Shown: positions 1-8,340 of the stretch, piece by piece
How positions within the stretch are numbered: position 1 is the stretch's first letter
How the letters are laid out: every line of letters starts with the position of its first letter
NCBI GenBank assembly: GCA_900618425.1
Contig: UZAN01045853.1
Coordinates: forward strand, 7,894 to 19,766
Direction: 5' to 3'
Source: Echinostoma caproni
Taxonomy: Eukaryota > Platyhelminthes > Trematoda > Plagiorchiida > Echinostomatidae
Length of the DNA stretch: 11,873 bases
Notes under the pieces: generated by a model
The model's database searches: none
What the model was told of the DNA's origin: nothing
The model's input: the letters and a program-made list of their open reading frames with translations, nothing else
Made by a program: the position numbers and the translations under genes

Positions 1-134
1 AGAAAATTCCCCTGCCTTGGCTTGGGCAACCTGGCAGTGTTCCGCCCACAAACCAATCATGGAACATTTTTTCTTATTTATAAAGATTATTGTAACCTGA
101 TTTGTTTGGCACACAGTCTAGTCTCAGACGAGCG

Positions 135-166
<32 letters not shown>

Positions 167-188
167 GATGATGATGATGATGATGATG
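135..188. repeat. Compound microsatellite (TA)n then (GAT)n
   Basis: An alternating TA tract (135-166, interrupted once) runs directly into about eight GAT/ATG triplets ending near 188. Confidence 0.95.
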
Positions 189-471
189 AACGTTTGTACG
201 CTAAATCTCCACAAACAGTTGTGCAAGTATACAGGAGGTTCATCTACGTCATCGATTGCCTAATCCGCATTAGCTACCACACTGCTTTGATGCAATGACA
301 AAACACCAGACAGACACTGAAAGAAAAAAAGAATTAGAGATTTCCGTCGTTCATCAGCACAGTGACCTTTTAGGCATAACCCACCAATCGAATTAACCAT
401 GATCTAGCGAGGACTATTGGGTCAACAAATTCACCGTTTGGGAGGACAAAATACAAGCTCCTGACAACGGC

Positions 472-488
472 GGGGGGGGGGGGNGGGG
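472..488. repeat. G homopolymer with an ambiguous base
   Basis: A run of G with one N at 484. It is probably an assembly or sequencing ambiguity, and the run length is uncertain. A 98-codon minus frame crossing it contains an X and is not supported. Confidence 0.9.
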
Positions 489-698
489 AAGGCGCCATGA
501 AAATGATCGCACCTGCTGCATTTGCGATCCAACCTCACCCCTCCCCCTAGCCCAAGAGCTGATGACGCCGAACGACGATGAAACAGGAAACCCTACCCAC
601 AATTTGATGAGTGGGTGAGGAACAGTGTGCAAAAGAGAGAGAGGGGGTGGGGACAACAACAATAAAAAGTAGATACCATATCCGTCGGTTTTGCATAG

Positions 699-714
699 AC
701 ACACACACACACAC
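699..714. repeat. (AC)8 microsatellite
   Basis: Eight AC units downstream of the minus-strand gene's candidate poly(A) site. Confidence 0.95.
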
Positions 715-887
715 AGATCAATGATTTATATAATAAGGATGGGCATAATAGTGGTACATGTACACACGCATGAATTAAGGTCTCTCTGTGTACATTTTCG
801 ATTGTACGCATTTATGCATGTGGATCAGTAGTTTATATGACATGTATACACAAATGGTCGTAAAGAATAAAACCGTCCCTTGGATAT

Positions 888-893
888 TTTATT
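888..893 (-). terminator. Candidate poly(A) signal of the minus-strand gene
   Basis: AATAAA read on the minus strand, 528 nt downstream of the stop codon at 1422. About 20-45 nt further on, the minus strand becomes GT-rich (TTTGTGTATACATGT), as expected downstream of a cleavage site. No earlier AATAAA was seen on this strand after the stop. The implied 3' UTR is about 550 nt. Confidence 0.45.
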
Positions 894-1421
894 TTTCAAA
901 CTTTGCATTGTCTTTCTCGATCGATCACTGCCAAATCACGTAAATGCATCATTGTTGTTGTTGCCCACAGCTCGTGAAAAAAAAACACGGTGAGCGATGA
1001 AGGTTGGCGGACAGCCGTGCGCAACAATAAAAGATGCTGGCGAGAGGAAATTGGGGGATAACGGGTACGGGGAATGTAACAGAATGCGAGGAAAAATACC
1101 GACAGGAGAACAAGAACTTGATCGATTCACCTATGGTCGTCAGCAACAACAGAGGTTAACAATCTAGAAACGCGAACTTGGCTGATAATGGATGAAAGAA
1201 TGACGAGCTGATACTGTTTCACGGCGGGGGTGGGGAACAGACGTCAGGAGGTTGAGGTTTACAAGTGGTGAAAAGACCGTTCATTTGGAAGCTGAACAAA
1301 CGAGCCAGTACATGCACACATGTGACAGCCAGACCAAACACAAGACAATGTGGGAATGTGGGACGAGTGTATGAAATGAACAGGGAGGAAGCAAAAATTA
1401 GAAAAACGGGCATTGAAGTCT
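894..1421 (-). other. Putative 3' UTR
   Basis: This stretch lies between the stop codon and the candidate poly(A) signal. No coding potential beyond short chance frames was found, and no repeat was recognised. It is assigned as 3' UTR only by position. Confidence 0.45.
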
Positions 1422-2393
1422 TTAGGGTGTGGATTGTCCCATTGTAACTGCAACACACTTTTGCGAAGTGCTCGAGGTCGACACGGAAGTGCTCTGGGGT
1501 GAGGACTGTTTCGGTGTCTGGGTTGGGGATTCGGTTGGCTGGGCTTGCTGTTGTGGTTGTTGCGGTTGCTGCTGTTGTTTTTGTTGTACTTGCTGTTTGT
1601 ATCGGGCAATCATTTGCTTTGCTACTTGCCGCAAGTTGGCAGGTACAGATTCGACCGGAACGGGATGCAACGTACCGTTCGCTTCGAGTCGGACAGGCAT
1701 TGCATCATCTGTGAACAAATAATCGCACACACGGTACACTTTACGTGTAGTTGCAGGTGAAGGACTAACAGCCGGTTTTATCAATCGCGGTTGACTGTTG
1801 ATTGTGGGTGACATAATAGCGCCGTTTGGAATGCTCATTGGTGAACTACAAGTGGGTCCCAGTGTGGGTGCGGGAAGTGGCGGTCGAACAGTGTAAATGG
1901 GGGGCATGAGACGGTATCGAATGCGCGTAGTCTCAGCGATGGACGGAGGCAGTACGGATGGGGATTTTGGAGGACGAGGAAGACATCTGGGATTTGGAGG
2001 TGATGAAACAGCTGGATTGTGCAGTTCCGGAATAACGGTATGCGCCAACGCTGATTGCTGTTTTTGTTGTTGTTGGGACCGGTCGGTATCTTTGGTAATA
2101 CGCAGAATGGGAATTTTGGGAGTTGACCCCCAGGGTCCGGCACGAATAGGATTGAACTCGGGTAAGGGACCTGGTACTACGTCTGACTTGGGTTTAGTTG
2201 ATCCCTGGACGGTCCATGAACCGCTTTGAGAGTCTGAGTCCGAGTCATCGAGATTTCGGTTACGAAGCTGCTCGCGACGTTGCAGGCGCTCAGCACGTTC
2301 TTTGGCCAAATCCGGCTGGGGAATGATAGAATCGGATGTGTCCGGTTCGGGAGATTGGAGTGGCTTGTTTGCATTGGCTCGGGAACGCTTTTC
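1422..2393 (-). CDS. Terminal coding exon of an unrecognised nuclear-type protein (Pro/Ser-rich, Gln-rich C-terminus)
   Basis: This exon gives 323 codons plus a TAA at 1424-1422, the longest open frame in the window. It opens in phase 0 after a strong acceptor: on the minus strand a T/C-rich tract ends in CAG just before GAA AAG CGT. Numbered over the visible 643-residue product it covers about residues 321-643. In order it shows a charged helical stretch (AKERAERLQRREQLRNRN), a Ser/Asp run, a long Pro/Ser-rich linker with a short Gln run, a compact hydrophobic segment from about residue 538 (KVYRVCDYLFTDD) to about 590, and a Gln-rich then Ser/Thr-rich tail. There is no signal peptide, membrane segment or enzyme motif. 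Low-complexity linkers around one ordered segment are typical of transcription or chromatin proteins; that role is inferred. The in-track ATG upstream of the acceptor is intronic and is not a start. Confidence 0.8.
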   Translation of the reverse strand, partial: EKRSRANANKPLQSPEPDTSDSIIPQPDLAKERAERLQRREQLRNRNLDDSDSDSQSGSWTVQGSTKPKSDVVPGPLPEFNPIRAGPWGSTPKIPILRITKDTDRSQQQQKQQSALAHTVIPELHNPAVSSPPNPRCLPRPPKSPSVLPPSIAETTRIRYRLMPPIYTVRPPLPAPTLGPTCSSPMSIPNGAIMSPTINSQPRLIKPAVSPSPATTRKVYRVCDYLFTDDAMPVRLEANGTLHPVPVESVPANLRQVAKQMIARYKQQVQQKQQQQPQQPQQQAQPTESPTQTPKQSSPQSTSVSTSSTSQKCVAVTMGQSTP

Positions 2394-3538
2394 CTGGAGG
2401 TGGGGTGGAAACAAACAAGGCGAATTAGGACAAACAGATGGTCAATGGATATGAAAAGGACACCATCTAATGATAGAGAAATGCAATAAGATGGCGTTAA
2501 GTGTGTTAGTTTCTATAAGCTGATGTCGGTCCTCCATTTCAACTGAAAATTGCGTGAGGGAGGCTGTTGACTCCAGCACCGGATGGGTTGCCTAAATCCG
2601 TCCTTAAACATGCGGGATTCATCACATGCCTAGCACAAAACTGATCTCAGATAGGTGTGAACAGTGAAGGATTAAATTCCATGGTAATAGCAAGTGTGGT
2701 GATTAGATTTTCGCTCCCTACCACCTACACCGGAATTGCCACTGTGCCCAATAGACAGTCTTTTCTTTTGAGTACACCCAAGTGTGACGAACAACAGACG
2801 GGTCGAGCCCCATAGTCACGAGGACCTGCTGTTCCGTGGTAGAAACCGGTAATCTAAGCCCCGCGGGACCTGGAGTGGTGAACCACATAAGGTCCCGATA
2901 GTTCAGGCGTGATATTGAACCGGACGACAGCAAAGCTGCCCACCACCAAAGTCGGGTGGCGGGGCTTGAACCTCGGACTATAGGGTCCAAAGTACGCCAG
3001 TAACGGCGACTAAACCACTGCGCCACCTTCACCCAGACTAAGTTTCTGCTTTGCTGACAATACCGTATTGCGGAAATGCTTGCTAACGAACAAACAGACC
3101 TAATATCCATTTTACTACGGTCAACTTTAGAGTTAAATGATTTGTTTGTTGCTAATTCAGGACAGGATGAATCGAAAGTGGGAGAAGATAACAGAAAAGT
3201 GAAAAGGTAATGCTCAAGCTGATTGGTGAAATCGATAAGGGTTTTCCAACAAAAAATGGTCAAGTTCTGTGGGGAGGGCAACAATCCAGCGACCGTAAGC
3301 GATTAATCCGATTCCATTGTAGAACAGCGTCAGAGTCAGACTATTAGGGTGTATTTTCACGACACGACCGTGCATATGGGACGCCGATTATTGGTTTACC
3401 CTATTTCCACACTCGTTATTCAACTTTCGCGTGGATTCAAATTTGATTTGGTTCCTAAGTAGAAAAATTTAGTCCTAGGTAATGAGTTCCCATAAGGGTG
3501 AAGTAAAAAGAATTGATATTGGTCGCGGATAGAGTCAC
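2394..3538 (-). other. Phase-0 intron (1145 nt) hosting a tRNA-derived SINE
   Basis: The intron is bounded by GTGACT on the exon 3730-3539 side and by CCACCTCCAG before the terminal exon. It contains the repeat at about 2790-3035. The remainder shows no other recognisable feature. A 188-codon minus-strand open frame at 3284-2718 runs through the repeat and is not a gene. Confidence 0.7.
2790..3035 (-). mobile_element. tRNA-derived SINE-like repeat, copy 1 (intronic)
   Basis: On the minus strand this copy has a pol III A box (TGGCGCAGTGG, 3025-3015) and a B box (GGTTCAAGCCC, 2972-2962) at tRNA-like spacing. A tail of roughly 170 nt follows. The body and tail align with the second copy at about 10500-10745 (shared stretches such as GACTATGG near the end, and matching blocks across the head). 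That repetition supports a dispersed element rather than a lone tRNA. It sits in the same orientation as the host gene. Ends are approximate because target-site duplications were not identified. Confidence 0.7.
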
Positions 3539-3730
3539 CTCCTCCGCTTTCCACGATTCCACGTCCTTGCGCAAGCGTAATCGGACCAATTGTTTCGCAT
3601 CCTCACATTCGGTGTGCATTGGAGCGTTGGTCTTGTACAGCGTTTCCAAATTGGTGATCAGTTCTCGCAAGGCAACAATCGCAGTGTCGTAACGTTTGTG
3701 TCGTGGATCGACCGGATCTACCTGCATCAC
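3539..3730 (-). CDS. Internal coding exon, helical segment of the same protein
   Basis: This 192-nt exon encodes 64 residues (about 257-320 of the visible product). The acceptor is a T-rich tract ending in CGTCCAG before GTG ATG CAG. The donor is GAG followed by GTGACT, a weaker but usable GT site. Both ends are phase 0, so it joins the exons on either side in frame. The peptide is rich in Leu, Glu, Arg and Lys (for example YDTAIVALRELITNLETLYK and later LVRLRLRKDVESWKAEE), consistent with two amphipathic helices, possibly a coiled coil or helical bundle. No named domain was recognised. If the donor were not used, the frame would run about 27 codons into the intron and stop. Confidence 0.75.
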
Positions 3731-4407
3731 CTGGACGTTGATAAAAACAAAATGAAATGGTTCGGGTAAAACGTTGGCATCCTCTCATTTATTCAAAGAT
3801 GAACACATCGATTAGATTCGCACAAAAGAAATAGGTATGTGTGTTATAATGCAATTCAGTAATTATTGAACAAGGTGGAGAAGACGTTTGTGATTGTTCG
3901 AATGTTCTCTATGGTTTATTGAAATATCAGTCAGTGTCTGTTAGCCCGTTGTTTATAAGTCAAACATCAACACTGAATTAGACATTTTGACCATGTTCGC
4001 CATTCGGTCGCAGCACAGGCTGATTTGAGCCATCTACGGTTTCAACGTGGAACGATTTTAGAGATAAAAATAAATGGAGAGGATAATGGGCATATGGAAA
4101 GCAGGTAATTCACAGTAACTGCACTTTTGGATGAGGCAAAATAACTATTTTTCAATATTATTCAAATAGTCTGATTCATTTTCTATTAATACTGCTGCAC
4201 TTTGGCGCAGCGGTTTTCGCTGGTCTCCGGGTTGCTCGGCTGAACGAAGTGTGTGGAAGGGGGAAGAATGTGCAAGCTGGAAGCGGCACCAAATTAAGTG
4301 AAAATAGATTCAGATAGACTGCGGTTGCAAGTCTTCGTTGAGTCCTGTGCCGGCGGTTGAAACGAAGAGCGATGAGAGCTCTGACCCGAAAGCCAATTCA
4401 CAGTTGT

Positions 4408-4430
4408 CACACACACACACACACACACAC
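4408..4430. repeat. (CA)n microsatellite
   Basis: About 11 uninterrupted CA units inside the large intron. Antisense open frames across it, with Cys-Val runs, are artefacts of the repeat. Confidence 0.95.
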
Positions 4431-5560
4431 ATTGCACTGCAGGCATCCGGGTCCGGTTGTTTACCGTGAATAGGGAGACTCTGGCACGTAACACGGCATG
4501 GGCCGTACCTAACAGTATTTGCCAGTGACGATGGCAATCTTAAATGGATCCCCGCGAGTGATCATTTTGGGTCCGTCGTTTACTTTGGAGCACAGCGTAT
4601 CGGCTAAGACTGAAACTCTGCACTTAGGCATAATGCACAAATCACTTAATTGCTGTATCGTGAGAAATAGGATTGTAATCCACGGAGTAACACAATCCGG
4701 TGAGCGTACTCAGTTGCTTCGCCCGGTAGAAACATTCCGAAAGGTGAACCAGCTCAGCAAAACGTGAACCAGGGCAACTTAATCTCATTTTTGAAATAGG
4801 ACAAGTCAGCATGAAAGTAACGAGAGATGTGATAAATGCCAGTGATCTATAAAAAGTGAAAAATGATTCGTTGATCAGCATAGATCGGTTGAAGCAGAGG
4901 CGATCTGACCAATAATAATACACCTTGAGCATTCCTTACGAAGCTTTTGAAGAGTTGCCCTATTCGTGAGCATCTTTCTAAAGAAAGGTTGATCTTTTCG
5001 GGGAACTTCGGAAGCATCAACGTCATTTGTCGATGCACGTTGATACCATGGTTCCAAGCATAAAAGACAAGTGATGGATTTATGATTCGGACCAGCAGGT
5101 CGTTTCGATCGCTTTCTAGTTAGGCTGCCAAAAAAATTCACCGATTCTATTGTTTCTCCAGTGGTTAGTTGCAAACAGGTCAAAAAAGTTTGAATATTTG
5201 TGCTGCAAAAGATCATCAATGTTGTACAATATCCATCAAAGGATCAAGCGAGAGAAACAGGGAGGTTGAGTGAGTTTTCTAATGACGAGGTGAACTCGTA
5301 CTTTAAATCTGGTCTCAGCTCGATTGTGCGTGGTGAACCAGGTTGATGCTGACATTGCCTTCGGGACGCTAGCTGATTTGCATTGTTGCGAAAACGGAGT
5401 TTGGGTTGCATAGGGCATCGTCCGCATTCTATACCAGTCAAGCGCACTTGATAAAGGTTGACATCACAAAGTCACGTGTTGATACACTCGATTAGTTAAC
5501 CTTTGAAGGGTTTTCGTTGCACAAAACAGGTGGACCGATTGACTGGATCATGTGTTACTT

Positions 5561-5581
5561 GATTGATCGAAACGATCAATC
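5561..5581. repeat. Perfect 9-bp inverted repeat with AAA loop
   Basis: GATTGATCG (5561-5569) and CGATCAATC (5573-5581) are exact reverse complements separated by AAA. A T/G wobble and a T-A pair could extend the stem outward. No function can be assigned. It lies in an intron. Confidence 0.8.
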
Positions 5582-6607
5582 GACCAGGCACGTATACGTA
5601 AATGACGCAACGGGACTGACAGTGATTCCGTGATCAGATGAGGGGGCACATTCCACCCGAGTGGGATGACACACATCGATTTGTGTTCGGAAGTGTAAGA
5701 TAATCACACCCGTCTTCTGAAGATGCTAGTGATTTCATACTGGGAACCTTCAGATAAAGAAATACGTCGTACGTTTAGATTGTTATCCTCGGCAATGAGA
5801 TACTTCTCTGTACTGTTTCAAGCCGAGCAAGAGAACGAACCCCGGCGAAATGGAAAGTAGAAAGCCGCTCACAAACCACTAAACTCGATTCGCACGGACG
5901 GACAGATGAAGTAAGGGCTCTGATTCGTTAGCCCGATGGTGGTTTGTCGGAGGAGTATACGATTGCGTATAAGAATAAAATCGTATACTGTATGAAGATT
6001 CTGGGCCCAAGTAGAGGTAATGGTCAAACGGCACAGATCATGTTCACATTACCGAGGAAATTGTATTCAAATCCCACCAGCACCGTCCGAATTTCCCATT
6101 TTCGCAAGTGGGGTGGACCATGTCCCCTTTTGAAAAACTGTGCAATTGTTTATGCAGTGAACCGAATAAAAAGATTATTAGGTTTATCATGATTAGAAGG
6201 GAACAGAAAGTCGTCGCCGAGGAGAAAATTGAGTTGTTCTTATTCCTCTCTCTTTATCTGAAGAAAAACATTACTCAACATGAACACCCTTCGTGTGCTC
6301 CGAGATGGGTTAGGTCATCGCCTGTTGTACTTTGATTGCAAGTCTGGTTTATGTTCTGTCTGATAAAATTGGAGTGTCTCCATCAATCGATCAATCAATC
6401 AAGCTGCTTGTTATTGAAAGAAAATAAGCGAGATCATCATCGCGCCTAGCGAGATTGCGACTCCAGAAAAGCGTCAACAGACACGTAAGGGAAAAAGATC
6501 TATAAATGAGTCCATGATCACCGCGACAGCAATTCAAACATCCGAAACAGAATATACCAGCCCAATTAGCCGCATTCAAACAATGCATAACAACTGCAAC
6601 AACTTAC

Positions 6608-6946
6608 CTTGGGCGCTTTTTTTGATCTGGCTCGACGTTTTCGCTTGACAGTGCAGCTGGTATCTAATGAAGAAACCCCGGACAGTTGGGATGAGAGGGA
6701 AGACAGTGAGGAATCGCTATCACTAGGAGATGTCCCAACTGAGTAAGGCGATCCGACAACCGGTTCCGATTGGTGGTCGGTTGATAGAGGTTGATCGGAC
6801 ATAGCCGAGTGGTCGACTCGTGTGCGAGAATCTAGCGAAACTGCTTTGTTCTCAGCGGCCCGTAGGAAAGCCTGCAAACGCTGAATCAACGCGTCCAACT
6901 GGGACTTGTCCCGAGTCACAAGCATGAATGCATTTTTGTCGGGTTC
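6608..6946 (-). CDS. Internal coding exon with Ser-rich region and basic NLS-like cluster
   Basis: This 339-nt exon encodes 113 residues (about 144-256 of the visible product). The acceptor is TTGCACTTTCAG before GAA CCC GAC. The donor is AAG followed by GTAAGT, a consensus match. Both ends are phase 0. It begins with an ordered-looking segment (FMLVTRDKSQLDALIQRLQ) of mixed beta and helix character, continues into a Ser/Asp-rich disordered stretch (SPSDSDSSLSSLSSQLSG), and ends with a basic cluster (KRKRRARSKK) that looks like a classical nuclear localisation signal. The NLS is the best sequence evidence that the product is nuclear. The family was not recognised. Confidence 0.8.
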
Positions 6947-7177
6947 CTGAAAGTGCAACAAATGGAAAGGTTAACATTGAGTGATGTATAACAGTTACTA
7001 AGACGGCTATCACTTGAAAAGAGACATGGGCATATCCGATCATTTGAATACCATCAGCAATTTATATAAATCCAGCGGTTTTTAACGTGAAACATATAAC
7101 TGTTCTGTTCTGTACAAAATGGACTAGACCGTCCATTAATAGTACACGAATGAAAAGCCTTCACGTTTGACGCTCAC
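6947..7177 (-). other. Phase-0 intron (231 nt)
   Basis: Short intron with a GTGAGC donor and a TTGCACTTTCAG acceptor. Nothing else was recognised in it. Confidence 0.75.
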
Positions 7178-7588
7178 CGTAATCAGGCATTCTTCCGGTT
7201 CATCCGTGCTTGTTTCGTTTCCCGATGTGGACTTCTCTTCCATCCCACTCGAATCGCTCAATTTTGACTTTTGTAAGTCATCCTCGTCCTCCTTCACGTC
7301 GGCGTGTTTTTCTTGTGCCGCTTGCTCACACTTTGCCGATGCCATGGAGGTAGACTCCTCTGCATCTGGGTTTTCGTTATGTTTCACCAATACTAATATA
7401 TTTTCGTTCTGGGCTGTACCACATTCGGCATTATCATCATGATCGACGGAGGTTTGCAGCTTGACTGGAACATCATTTACGTTGAAGGGGTGTTCCGTTC
7501 TTCGATTGTCCGGTGCACCCGAAACGCTCCCGCCGGATGACCTATCCCCAGACATGTCCTCTTTCTTACCCACTTCAAAATCGATGCA
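7178..7588 (-). CDS. Internal coding exon, acidic and Ser/Thr-rich low-complexity region
   Basis: This 411-nt exon encodes 137 residues (about 7-143 of the visible product). The acceptor is TTTTTTGTCTGTTTTAG before TGC ATC GAT. The donor is ACG followed by GTGAGC. Both ends are phase 0. The peptide is strongly acidic and polar: Glu, Asp, Ser, Asn and Lys dominate (for example VKEDEDDLQKSKLSDSS and GNETSTDEPEECLIT), with few hydrophobic residues, so it is probably disordered. A GTG codon at 7573 should not be taken as a start, because the frame is open back to the acceptor and continues into the upstream 20-nt exon. The frame would stop soon after the donor, which supports splicing there. Confidence 0.77.
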
Positions 7589-7811
7589 CTAAAACAGACA
7601 AAAAAGATAATAAAACAATAGTCCACAGATAGAGGGATCGTCTACTGGAAGTAAAATAAACTTACTACTTAAAAGTAGTTGTTGGCAAAATCGTGAAACT
7701 GTCGAAACCGTGAGCAAAGCACTGCTCCAGTATTATGTGCTCAGCTCAGTTTTCCTGACTAACATGCACATCATGGTACACGGACGCAATCATTTTGTAA
7801 TAACTACTTAC
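7589..7811 (-). other. Phase-0 intron (223 nt) after the microexon
   Basis: Short intron with a GTAAGTAG donor and a TTTTTTGTCTGTTTTAG acceptor. No internal feature was recognised. Confidence 0.6.
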
Positions 7812-7831
7812 CTGGTCATCCACAATTTCGG
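7812..7831 (-). CDS. 20-nt microexon, most upstream visible exon of the gene
   Basis: Twenty nucleotides lie between a strong acceptor (TTTTTTTCCTTAG) and a consensus donor (GTAAGTAG) on the minus strand. They encode the last two bases of one codon followed by EIVDDQ, which reads directly into CIDFEVGKK of the next exon. Both sites are near consensus and the frame fits, although an exon this short cannot be supported by coding bias. It needs an upstream exon ending in phase 1. No convincing one was found between here and the window end, so the gene's 5' part is probably in a long intron's far side or beyond the window. Confidence 0.55.
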
Positions 7832-8124
7832 CTAAGGAAAAAAATTCACTTTGAATAGTACAAAGATCGGATGAATACGGTGCATACAGATTACAATACA
7901 ATCAAGTCTCTCAAATCGCGCATCCTTCGGGCGTCCAAATCAGTATTACTACTGCTGGAAAACCAGACGTAATCAGTAGTATATGGCAGACTTGTGCGAA
8001 TTCCGATATGGGTATGTTAGAACGAAAGAAAACGAGAATAACCGAGAAAAAATCATATATAGATGGATGATACATTCAAACTAATTAGGGTTTGAAATGA
8101 GTAATGGAGGATTTGATGTACTTT
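7832..8124. other. Unassigned stretch upstream of the microexon
   Basis: No coding sequence was seen. One copy of a short direct repeat (AACTAATTAGGGTTTGA, 8079-8095) is related to AACTAGGGTTTGA at 8397-8409, on the other side of the hammerhead SINE. It is probably intronic if the minus-strand gene extends upstream. Confidence 0.5.
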
Positions 8125-8179
8125 CAAAGGTGAATTCGTCGTGTATATAGCAAATGAAACGCGAACTGAAAAGCTAGGA
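8125..8179 (+). repeat. Left inverted arm (reverse copy of the SINE tail)
   Basis: Aligned to the reverse complement of 8341-8395, this arm matches at 49 of 55 positions with no gaps. It begins CAAAGGTGAATTCGTCG and ends AAGCTAGGA. It could be a truncated second SINE inserted in reverse, or a terminal inverted repeat of a composite unit. Confidence 0.9.
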
Positions 8180-8289
8180 TTCTGCTATATCGTGGAAATG
8201 GAAAATGAAAAACGGTGACCGAGTGGGTAGGATGCTTGCGTTCTGCCCATTAGGTCCCGGGTTCCATCCCTAGTTGGGTCGATGAATTC

Positions 8290-8339
8290 GCGCACTGCTG
8301 ATGAGACCGAACCAGGTCGAAACAGCTGTCCAGTTGTGC
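8290..8339 (+). ncRNA. Type I hammerhead ribozyme, minimal stem III
   Basis: All core elements are present on the plus strand. The CTGATGA box is at 8298-8304. Stem II is GACC (8305-8308) paired with GGTC (8315-8318) around a 6-nt loop. The GAAA box is at 8319-8322. Stem III is one C-G pair (8323/8328) closing a 4-nt loop, or at most a self-complementary CAGCTG. TC at 8329-8330 sets the predicted cleavage after 8330. Stem I pairs 8290-8297 with 8331-8339 as four pairs, a bulged T at 8335, then four more including one G-U. Conserved positions match the hammerhead consensus, so the ribozyme is predicted to be active. The very short stem III resembles those of retroelement-borne hammerheads, which may work as dimers. 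Confidence 0.85.
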
Positions 8340-8340
8340 T

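Larger units (their letters stand above)
1..887. other. Intergenic stretch with microsatellites
   Basis: This stretch lies beyond the candidate poly(A) site of the minus-strand gene. Apart from the simple repeats listed separately and a purine-rich GAGA stretch near 634-646, no gene, tRNA or dispersed repeat was recognised. Confidence 0.5.
3731..6607 (-). other. Phase-0 intron (2877 nt)
   Basis: The intron is bounded by a consensus GTAAGT donor and a CGTCCAG acceptor. It contains a CA microsatellite (4408-4430), a perfect short hairpin (5561-5581), and a lone A-box-like motif (4203-4213). It also holds several chance-length open frames, of which 5219-4875 on the minus strand is the most protein-like. 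No exon with phase-0 borders could be supported inside it. Confidence 0.65.

Noticed and set aside
341..369. Possible second hammerhead on the minus strand (CTGATGA then GAAA)
   Set aside because: Only six bases separate the two boxes, so no stem II can form. No TC cleavage position or stem I pairing follows.
559..584. Possible hammerhead on the plus strand (CTGATGA at 559-565, GAAAC near 580)
   Set aside because: The putative stem II is interrupted, two extra bases precede GAAA, and no cleavage site or stem I partner follows.
414..811. Minus-strand frames of 72-98 codons
   Set aside because: They span a G-run containing an N and the AC microsatellite, with low-complexity translations.
1429..1722. 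Plus-strand open frame rich in Cys codons
   Set aside because: It is the antisense shadow of the CAG/CAA-rich Gln tract of the terminal exon.
2718..3284. 188-codon minus-strand open frame
   Set aside because: It runs through the tRNA-derived repeat in the intron, has no domain, and lacks splice context as an exon.
4294..4537. Two overlapping minus-strand frames with Cys-Val runs
   Set aside because: The repeated residues come from the CA microsatellite at 4408-4430.
5944..6335. Two plus-strand frames of 75-82 codons
   Set aside because: No recognisable composition, splice sites or upstream signals. They lie in the large intron and are likely chance.
7136..7177. Coding readthrough of the exon 7588-7178 to a stop near 7136
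   Set aside because: A good GTGAGC donor at 7177 joins in phase 0 to a strong acceptor at 6946, and the protein character changes abruptly after the donor.
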